A stretch of DNA of 10,622 nucleotides from assembly GCA_027382625.1 (NCBI GenBank), contig JAJKFJ010025034.1, forward strand, positions 1 to 10,622. The letters are read 5' to 3'. Source of the DNA: Tetmemena sp. SeJ-2015 (taxonomy: Eukaryota > Ciliophora > Spirotrichea > Sporadotrichida > Oxytrichidae). Both the position numbers and the translations under genes were made by a program. How positions within the stretch are numbered: position 1 is the stretch's first letter; every line of letters starts with the position of its first letter. Under the pieces are notes generated by a model. It saw only the letters and a list, made by a program, of their open reading frames with translations, had not been told where the DNA came from and did no database searches. Positions 1 through 5,456 of the stretch are shown piece after piece.

Positions 1-96
1 TTTACTGTTCTACTAAAACTTATTTGCAGAGGTGGTGCTTAAGAATCTGCTCTAAAATAGCCCAGTTATTTTAGAAGTGAATCCAAGTGCTTTCAT
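1..96 (-). CDS. N-terminus of a probable mitochondrial protein (partial)
   Basis: Code-6 reading frame that starts at an ATG on the minus strand (bases 96-94) and runs off the left edge after 32 codons. The N-terminus begins MKALGFTSKITGLF and continues with Ser, Arg, Phe, Leu, Ser, Thr and Thr. It has Lys and Arg but no acidic residue. This is the composition of a mitochondrial presequence, and the Arg17-Phe18-Leu19-Ser20 stretch resembles a processing-peptidase site. Two Gln codons near the edge are written as TAG/TAA. The mature protein lies outside the window, so its function is unknown. A competing open frame on the same strand (bases 250 to 1) overlaps it and is also free of TGA. The presequence-like character is the only reason to prefer this one. 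Confidence 0.45.
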
Positions 97-418
97 TTTA
101 GAGGGGCCTTTAGGCAATAAGAAATATGTTAATTTAGGCTTCATAGTTGATTAAAAATAAACATTCTCTTTGGAGGGTATCAAAATTTTCAGAAGTATCG
201 CAGCAGGAATTCAACTGTAAAAAGTCCTTAGAGGGCTATGCATTCTGCATTTGATTTAACAAATTAAATGATAGGTTGGAGAAGATATAGATTTAAGACT
301 AAGTTATTTATAGAATTTTGGTAATTACTAATTCTAAATACCCATAATAGAAATAAATATATAAATAGGATAAGAATTTTGATTTTAAATTACCTTTTAT
401 TATCAATTTTAAATATAA
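97..418. other. Intergenic spacer, possible unassigned coding fragment
   Basis: Spacer between the stop of the seven-transmembrane gene and the start of the left-edge gene. Bases 300-418 are strongly AT-rich and hold nothing recognisable. On the minus strand an ATG at 250-248 opens a TGA-free frame with fairly normal composition (Ser, Asp, Glu and Gln rich near 140-240). It could be an MDS of another gene or chance openness, which is common with a single stop codon. Confidence 0.3.
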
Positions 419-2084
419 TCAGTATGTATTATAATTAGATTTCGCACTCATCAAATGATGATGAGAAAGGTAGTCTCGTTTGAACATAACGCTGCTTTTC
501 TCTAGATTTTGAAAAAGAGTAGTGTCTTCGTTTGAGAGTACATCAATTCCTGGAGGAATGTTTGGAGAGCCGTAGAAATAAGCATTGCTACTCTAAGTGA
601 TGACTGAATAAATAAAATGCTTGGATGGAGCTAAAGTACCTGTGAGGTAACTTGATCTAAGGTTATTATCAGAGATTTGAGGATCCTCTGGCTCTGTTTT
701 TCTAATTTAGTCACTGTGTAAGAATGTGATTTTCTTATCTAGACTTTATAGCTGATTTGGCTATTCTTCCTCCTCTTCTTAATAAATGCTATCGTAAGTG
801 CTATTTGTGTTTCTCGTGCCCCTCCTCTATTAGAGACTCTGCACTTAGCTTCTGTAAGATAAGAACTGCATGACAAATGCCACTTAAATGGGGAACACTA
901 TCAAAATACTCAATAAATTATATTAAACTATCATGTAGGTGTGAAATACTAGAAAAACCCCACTAGACAAATATATTATAATAAGATCAGGAATTTTACG
1001 AGTTTGCAAAGCTGTAGACAGTGTCATTTTCTATATATTTAATCAAGTTGTAAATCGCTCTATACAGCAAGCTTATCGAAAATGACAGAGTTAAAATTTA
1101 TAAAGTTGTGAAGAAGGTCCTCCTCTTTTTAAAAATAAACGCTAAAAGGGTTCTTTCTTGTGGACTTCATAATTCTCTTTCTGTCATTCATTTTCTCTCT
1201 GAAGTAGAGGAACTGCAGCCAATGTGTATAAGTCATCAAAATGAAAGTGGATATGTATATCGAGAATTCCCTCTCTGGCTCCCTAAATTGTTCTAAGATA
1301 GAAAGATTTTTACTTTGAAAAGTTGCAGAGAGTATCTGTTGTAGAGCATCCGTTTTGATACTTATTGACTGCATCTGCTATTACTTGGCCAGAAATAACA
1401 AAAAATAAATTGCAACAAGGATGATGTAGATAAACACCCTGCTAATTATTTTACGAGTTTGAGTTTTGAAGAATGTCACTCCTTTTCGAAAAATCATTTT
1501 CATTCTATCATAGCCCAATTAAACTTGGATTTGGCTTACACATTTAGAATATAAGTCATCGCGGTAAAAGGAAACACTAGGGCAGGGTAGTAATTTAATA
1601 TTATAATATTTTTTAAAAATAGTATCGGAAAATATTATAAAGGCAGCATTTTATCTCGTCAACGTAAAATATAGCCACAAACAAAACCATTAAGCCTAAA
1701 TTAAGTTAAGAAAGCAGTTTAATTTATATGAGGTACTTACTTAGAAGAGTTGTTATCGAAAAGATGTACAGGAAAATAAGTGGGATGTTTCCGCATTTCC
1801 TGGTTTTTATAATTAAGTAGATATTGAAAAACGCTAGTATAATCGTGATGCCAATAACAATTTGATAAACCATGATTAATAGCTTCTCGTATTCTTGCAA
1901 GTTTTAATCTGCAGATGGTGTATCATCTTCTCCATCTATATATTAGCTAAGTTTAAAATTCATTGATAGTCTTACCTAATTTAGCCGGAAATGTAAGTAA
2001 ATTATGAGAAGTAATTTGTGCCTGAATCTATAGGAGGTATTGAATCGGGACTTTCTTGATTATATCATCAATCAAACTTTCCAT
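419..2084 (-). CDS. Seven-transmembrane protein with long cytoplasmic tail (germline form)
   Basis: Minus-strand gene with ATG at 2084-2082 and TGA at 421-419. Two GTAAG...TAG introns (40 and 45 nt) and three IESs (32, 14 and 44 bp) break the frame. Removing them leaves exactly 497 codons, 496 aa. Seven hydrophobic helices are visible at about residues 55-78, 88-112, 124-143, 172-190, 233-251, 308-330 and 332-351. They are preceded by a polar N-terminus and followed by a tail of about 145 residues with five Glu in a row (378-382) and Ser/Asn/His-rich sequence. Seven helices plus a cytoplasmic tail suggest a receptor-like membrane protein of the sort expanded in ciliates, but I see no diagnostic receptor motif and make no family call. 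The start lies about 105 bp from the divergent gene at 2190, so the two may share a promoter region. The 44-bp IES rests on a 3-bp pointer and is the weakest join. A 14-bp repeat complicates the same region. Confidence 0.78.
993..1006 (+). repeat. 14-bp direct repeat ATTTTACGAGTTTG, copy 1
   Basis: Identical to 1448-1461. On the minus strand both copies encode Gln-Thr-Arg-Lys-Ile in the 7TM gene (residues 302-306 here). Confidence 0.85.
1007..1050 (-). other. IES, about 44 bp, pointer CAA (provisional)
   Basis: A frame change is certain between the segment after helix 5 and the segment carrying helices 6-7, because the first frame meets TGA at 1026-1024. The best in-phase join uses a 3-bp CAA. 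A TGAT join is also possible. The right-hand pointer coincides with the first base of a 14-bp repeat. Confidence 0.5.
1448..1461 (+). repeat. 14-bp direct repeat ATTTTACGAGTTTG, copy 2
   Basis: Identical to 993-1006. It encodes residues 165-169 of the 7TM protein, in the same codon phase as the other copy. Confidence 0.85.
1498..1511 (-). other. IES, 14 bp, pointer ATGAT
   Basis: Two in-phase ATGAT copies 14 bp apart. The intervening bases carry in-frame TGA. Removal joins Phe-Asn-Trp-Ala to Met-Ile-Phe-Arg-Lys and continues into helix 4. It is far too short for an intron. Confidence 0.65.
1593..1624 (-). other. IES, 32 bp, pointer TACTA
   Basis: Almost pure A/T segment between two TACTA copies (minus strand), both in codon phase 1. 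Removal joins the Tyr-Asn-Ile-Phe-Arg segment to Tyr-Tyr-Pro-Ala-Leu, giving transmembrane helix 3. It has no GT/AG ends. Confidence 0.75.
1696..1740 (-). other. Intron, 45 nt, in the 7TM gene
   Basis: Reads GTAAGTAC...TTAACTTAATTTAG on the minus strand. Phase 1. The length is a multiple of three and there is no TGA, so it is silent in frame terms. The canonical ends, and the unbroken second transmembrane helix formed after removal, support it. Confidence 0.75.
1936..1975 (-). other. Intron, 40 nt, in the 7TM gene
   Basis: Reads GTAAGACT...CTAATATATAG on the minus strand, with a CTAAT branch-like sequence close to the acceptor. Phase 1. Removal joins an N-terminal polar segment to an acidic one (Gly-Glu-Asp-Asp) in frame. 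Confidence 0.75.
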
Positions 2085-2189
2085 TTTATATTTGATTTAG
2101 GATATTTCCCTTAAAAAATCCTGATAGGAGTTATTTTTTCGCTATAATTTAGGGTGTTAATTTTATGTTAATTAATATAAGTCTCTTAT
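2085..2189. promoter_or_regulatory. Short divergent intergenic region
   Basis: AT-rich stretch of about 105 bp between the start of the minus-strand 7TM gene and the start of the plus-strand gene at 2190. By position it would hold both 5' regions. No specific motif is recognised. Confidence 0.35.
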
Positions 2190-3347
2190 ATGTCAATATT
2201 TATATTTGGGTTGTGCGCTTGGATTTATCGTGCACTCCGATTAATATCTTGCTATTTATATTGCACTTCGAACCGGGAAATAACTTATATATAAACTTAG
2301 ATTGAAGAGGTCTGTGTTTAGCCCCATATTGGTGGTGCTAAAAAGCCCTCCTCAATCACTCTATCTAGAACAGCTTAGGCTACCTCACTCTTGACTTTTA
2401 AGTTTCTCGCCACTTCAGGTCAAGAGAATTAGGCAACTTAACGCATTATAATACAATTATTAAATATCTAACGCTGTCCATGAGTCACTTCCTTTTTCCG
2501 ATTGCAAAATATAGTGGAGAGAAAATGAGTAAGAGTTGAATTTTATGAATTGAATATGATGAATAATGTATTCTTACAACCAAGGTAGATTTTATTTATT
2601 GCTAAGGTCATCTGCTTATAGAGGTGTAGATCATAGATTAATTATCTCTTATTATTATAGTCACTGATTCATACATTATATATCATTTGGCTTGAGATCC
2701 AATATACTTAATTCATATATTTAGGAGCAAACCCCATCATATCTATTTTAGCATTGAATAGGGGAATAATTAACAAGTTGGATTCTTCAGTAATTTTGAA
2801 TGCTTTGAATGGTGTCTTGGGTGAAACCAATTGGATTTAGACTAGTGAACATTTGATAATGGTGCTGTGGAGAAGCTTGTTGGTAGGAAGTCCATGGCTG
2901 TTGGGGATATTGGGGGCATTAAAAGCCAATCGAATTGTAGTAAAATGGATTCTATGGGGTAGTCTCCCAGCCATTAAATTATTAAAATCCTTGAATGTAG
3001 TTAACAGAGCCGCCCATCATGGAATCCTTATCTTCAAAAATAAATGAAGAATATAACTTCCTGCACCTCCTAACTCTAAAGAGAGGAAGCACAAGAGAAG
3101 GAACTCTGAGATTAGTTATTTTTTCCCTTATCAGAGTGAAAAATAAGATGATCAAATAATTGATGAGAATTGAATGAAAAGCAGGGAGAGAATTGCCAGC
3201 AGGCAGTTAATGATTGTTATTAATTTAGCTCTCAGTTATTGTCATCTTGTCAAACTCAGATATAAAATTTAAGCACACAGAGGAGAGTTATTAATACATT
3301 TAGTATTGGGTGAAGTTATTAGCAGAGAAGTTGGATTCTGGAGTTGA
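2190..3347 (+). CDS. Ser/Gln-rich protein with N-terminal hydrophobic segment (germline form, middle unresolved)
   Basis: Proposed ATG at 2190 opens a hydrophobic N-terminus (about residues 2-25), followed by a Ser/Thr/Ala-rich stretch to about 2425. The C-terminal half is much clearer: from about 2770 a frame containing Lys-Leu-Asp-Ser-Ser runs through four IESs (50, 34, 38 and 28 bp, pointers of 7, 4, 6 and 8 bp). It ends with Arg-Glu-Val-Gly-Phe-Trp-Ser and TGA at 3345-3347. The C-terminal region has a basic patch (Lys-Glu-Arg-Lys-His-Lys-Arg-Arg) and several Cys in Gln-rich sequence. Between 2425 and 2770 several frames are open and the true joins cannot be fixed by eye. Plausible pieces are a 58-bp IES with pointer GAG, a 14-bp IES with pointer ATGAAT (2545-2558) and a 140-nt AT-rich intron ending near 2724. 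The family is not recognised. The gene is convergent with the one at 3407-4133, with a gap of only 59 bp. Confidence 0.55.
2808..2857 (+). other. IES, 50 bp, pointer AATGGTG
   Basis: Two 7-bp AATGGTG copies at 2808 and 2858, both read as Asn-Gly in phase 1. Removal joins Leu-Asn-Ala-Leu-Asn-Gly to Ala-Val-Glu-Lys-Leu and deletes the TGA at 2846-2848 that lies just upstream in the right-hand frame. Confidence 0.8.
3025..3058 (+). other. IES, 34 bp, pointer TCCT
   Basis: AT-rich segment with in-phase TCCT copies. Removal joins Ser-Trp-Asn-Pro to Ala-Pro-Pro-Asn-Ser-Lys and leads into a basic patch. The pointer is only 4 bp, so the boundary is provisional. Confidence 0.6.
3137..3174 (+). other. 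IES, 38 bp, pointer TGAAAA
   Basis: AT-rich segment between two in-phase 6-bp copies. Removal joins Tyr-Gln-Ser-Glu-Lys to Gln-Gly-Glu-Asn-Cys and skips in-frame TGA codons on both sides. Confidence 0.75.
3286..3313 (+). other. IES, 28 bp, pointer AGTTATTA
   Basis: An 8-bp repeat at 3286 and 3314, in the same codon phase on each side. Removal replaces a TGA at 3311 with the C-terminus Val-Ile-Ser-Arg-Glu-Val-Gly-Phe-Trp-Ser and a stop at 3345. Confidence 0.75.
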
Positions 3348-3406
3348 AAAGTTAGAACCCTGCGTAAACTATAAATTTCCATTCACTCGCAAAATATAAG
3401 CATATA

Positions 3407-4133
3407 TCATTAAAAATAAGCCATATGATTTTTAAGATTGTAGAATTTATCTGTGAACATAGGGTTAGCTGGTCTTTCAGGTATCAGTTTCTCCTCGGAC
3501 CAGCTTCTTTCTTTAGAAATTTGCAATCTGTCGGGAATAGAGAAGTTCTGCTGGTTGAATCCATTGAGAGTGGGCTGGGGAGAGCTTCTATTAAATCCTG
3601 ATGCTGAGTGGGGGACCACCGACTTTTATGAGCCTTGAATGATTTTTGGCTTGGTGACTTTAATTTATTTCTTGGGTTACCAAATCGAGGCCATTTCCTC
3701 TTCAGCCTCATACAAGAACTTTAGCTACCTCGAGCAGGAAGCCCCTGAAGTCTCAACTGAGAAATCCTGTTCATCGTTACTCAATTAGTATTCGATTCAA
3801 TTTTAAACTACTAGAAAATAGAGATGCCTTATCTTCACTGTTTTGGCTTGATTGACATGATAAGGGTGACAGACTAACAGGCGACGATTTTTGAGTTGAA
3901 ACTTCACTCTTTAAATTACATAAGATAGATTAATGATGATTATATAAGTATTATAATTTTATCTTCAGGAGAGAATTTGAGGTCTGTTGTTTTAGCTTGA
4001 TGACGTGTAGGGGAGAGATACCGTAGATAGATGTTTCCGGGCTTGATAATAAATTAAAAGATAGAGAGTTAACAGAATTCTTGAAGTGAGAAAGAACTTG
4101 ATTATCGGCGTACTGGGTGTATTATACTTCCAT
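3407..4133 (-). CDS. Small Ser/Gln-rich protein of unknown function (germline form)
   Basis: Minus-strand gene with ATG at 4133-4131 and TGA at 3409-3407. Three IESs of 101, 61 and 16 bp (pointers ATCAAG, TGAAG, AATTGA) interrupt it. Removing them leaves exactly 183 codons, 182 aa. The N-terminal half is Ser/Gln-rich. Residues 80-96 hold a Leu-Tyr-Glu-Ala-Glu-Glu-Glu-Met stretch followed by Ile-Trp. The rest is rich in Asn, Pro, Gln and Lys and ends Asn-His-Met-Ala-Tyr-Phe-Gln. There is no signal peptide, membrane segment or recognisable domain, so it is probably largely disordered. Several Gln codons are TAA or TAG. The plus-strand open frame over 3453-3638 is a shadow of this gene. Confidence 0.7.
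3787..3802 (-). other. IES, 16 bp, pointer AATTGA
   Basis: Two 6-bp AATTGA copies 16 bp apart, in phase on both sides. Without removal the upstream frame meets TGA at 3773-3771. Removal joins Ser-Leu-Lys-Leu to Ser-Asn-Asp-Glu-Gln. Confidence 0.75.
3907..3967 (-). other. IES, 61 bp, pointer TGAAG
   Basis: Very AT-rich block flanked by TGAAG in the same codon phase. Removal joins Lys-Phe-Ser-Pro-Glu to Val-Ser-Thr-Gln-Lys. The base composition contrasts clearly with both sides. Confidence 0.7.
4002..4102 (-). other. IES, 101 bp, pointer ATCAAG
   Basis: Two in-phase ATCAAG copies (minus strand, 4102-4097 and 4001-3996). A third ATCAAG copy lies inside. The segment is open in more than one frame, so the join is supported by the 6-bp pointer, exact codon count and the smooth Asp-Asn-Gln-Ala-Lys join rather than by a stop. 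Confidence 0.6.
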
Positions 4134-4596
4134 TATTTATATTGGATTTAGGTCGCGAATGATTATTCGGAGGGTTTAGATTAGGGAGTAGTAGAGTTGT
4201 ATTTATAATTTATATTATTAATAGTATTATCAAATATAATGTTATATTTAAATATAGAGAGTATTTTATGAATGGGATAATATAAGTTTCTTCTTTTTAT
4301 ACTCAGCATTTGCTTAAAATATTTTTAAAGAAAAAGAAGCATTATTTTTTTAAAAACCACTATCGCCACTCCTTGATAAAATCAGCCTCACTAGAAATTA
4401 ACTTTATAAGTGAATATTAAAATAAATTAAAAAGTTTCTAGTTTAAAAATGCTGAATTATTCATTTAATTTGTATTTGCATAAAAATAAATTATCACTCT
4501 AAATTGTAACATAAAATATTTTAATAGCTAGTAGGAATGTTGAAGTTTAAGATTGATAAAATTTTAATTAGTTTATAATTGGTTTGGATAAAAGGA
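4134..4596. other. AT-rich intergenic spacer
   Basis: Between two divergent genes. Bases 4200-4560 are the most AT-rich long stretch of the window, with many A/T runs. I see no gene, no RNA gene, no telomere-like repeat and no transposon end in it. Confidence 0.6.
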
Positions 4597-4608
4597 ATGG
4601 GAGCATGC

Positions 4609-5283
4609 ATGTCTGAATAAAACTTAAAGAGTTCAGTGAAGCAACTAAATGGCTCCACCACTATCACTAAATCTGCCACTATGACTAACTAAGGAGAATA
4701 AATAAAAGAGCATAATACAGTGTCCGAAGCCACAAGCTAGCAAGTCAGTCACCAAGATAGAAATTCACCCAGCAAACATACCAATGGATTTATTCTCATA
4801 TCCTATTTTAAATGGAGTGCTTTCAAGCTAAAATAATGATTCAGAGAGTGAGGAAGAGTCAAACGATCAAAGAGCAGCTATTTCAAAGGCAAAGCTTAAA
4901 GATTAATAGCAACTGGGAGCTGTCATTCAAAACGGCTAAGCTATGTCTCCCTCCAAGAAAAGAGCACTTTAATCTATACACATCGATTTATTATAATCTA
5001 ACAGCAAATGCAAGAAACACAAAAAGGTCAAGCTCAGCATACATTCAGAGCACACTCTTCATCGCAGAAAGAATTTCCTAGAACCATTGAGTTTATTTTT
5101 CCATGGAGCTGTTCGAGTTAATTCACGGAGTAAGGATGTAAAAGTGAGACACCCAACTTCCTGCCGGGCATGGGTATAAAGAAATGGATTTGCAAGGACT
5201 GTGCTTTCTTTGTTTGCAAAGCTTGCGTAAAAGAATACACTTCAAAGGAGCATGGAGATAGCAGTTCTAGTGATAGCGAATGA
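4609..5283 (+). CDS. Protein with C-terminal ZZ-like zinc-finger segment (germline form)
   Basis: ATG at 4609 (an in-frame ATG at 4597 would add four residues) and TGA at 5281-5283. Three IESs of 28, 24 and 26 bp (pointers AATGGA, TAATCTA, GAGTT) are removed to give 198 aa. Residues 1-60 are Ser/Thr/Gln-rich, 68-75 are acidic (Asp-Ser-Glu-Ser-Glu-Glu-Glu), and 107-140 are Lys/His-rich with Cys117 and His120. The C-terminal part has Cys151 and then Trp-Ile-Cys169-x2-Cys172-x4-Cys177-x2-Cys180 and His189, ending in Asp and four Ser. The two close CxxC pairs with an aromatic/Val before the second pair resemble the second half of a ZZ-type zinc finger, a protein-binding domain. The first half is not clear, so B-box-like or divergent fingers are alternatives. 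No partner can be inferred. Confidence 0.78.
4783..4810 (+). other. IES, 28 bp, pointer AATGGA
   Basis: AATGGA at 4783 and 4811, both read Asn-Gly in phase. Left in place, the upstream frame hits TGA at 4837. Removal leads into Val-Leu-Ser-Ser-Gln and the acidic stretch. Confidence 0.82.
4970..4993 (+). other. IES, 24 bp, pointer TAATCTA
   Basis: A 7-bp repeat at 4970 and 4994, in phase. The segment is a multiple of three and has no TGA, so it is frame-neutral and shows only by its repeat and AT-richness. Retention would add eight residues. Confidence 0.65.
5089..5114 (+). other. IES, 26 bp, pointer GAGTT
   Basis: GAGTT at 5089 and 5115 in the same codon phase. Removal moves the reading frame into the one that encodes the CxxC finger. 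Confidence 0.72.
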
Positions 5284-5456
5284 AACAGTAGGTCAAAGGG
5301 ATCTTAATACAAGTTAAAAACTATGTTATGTGCAGTATTTTATCCTAAATTATTTTTTCACTAAAAATATGAAGATTATCATAAGAATTCGCAGAGGCAT
5401 TTTAGAAAATATAAACTTTATAATTTTTGAATTTCTTTTGATAAAAGAATAGACTA
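5284..5456. other. Short AT-rich spacer
   Basis: Holds the 3' region of the zinc-finger gene and the 5' region of the TPR gene. Nothing specific is recognised. Confidence 0.4.

Noticed and set aside
950..965. AAAAACCCC as telomere or telomere-bearing transposon end
   Set aside because: Single occurrence with no C4A4 array and no transposase reading frame nearby.
1108..1296. Plus-strand 62-codon standard-code open frame
   Set aside because: Lies opposite the minus-strand 7TM gene, which has hydrophobic helices, introns and exact codon count. It is a shadow frame.
2461..2484. TAACGC repeat (2440 and 2470) as an IES pointer
   Set aside because: The 30-bp excision is in phase but leads straight to TGA at 2481, which would cut the gene before its well-supported C-terminal half.
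2853..3047. Plus-strand 64-codon standard-code open frame
   Set aside because: Off-frame reading of the Ser/Gln-rich gene. The neighbouring frame joins on both sides through 7-bp and 4-bp pointers.
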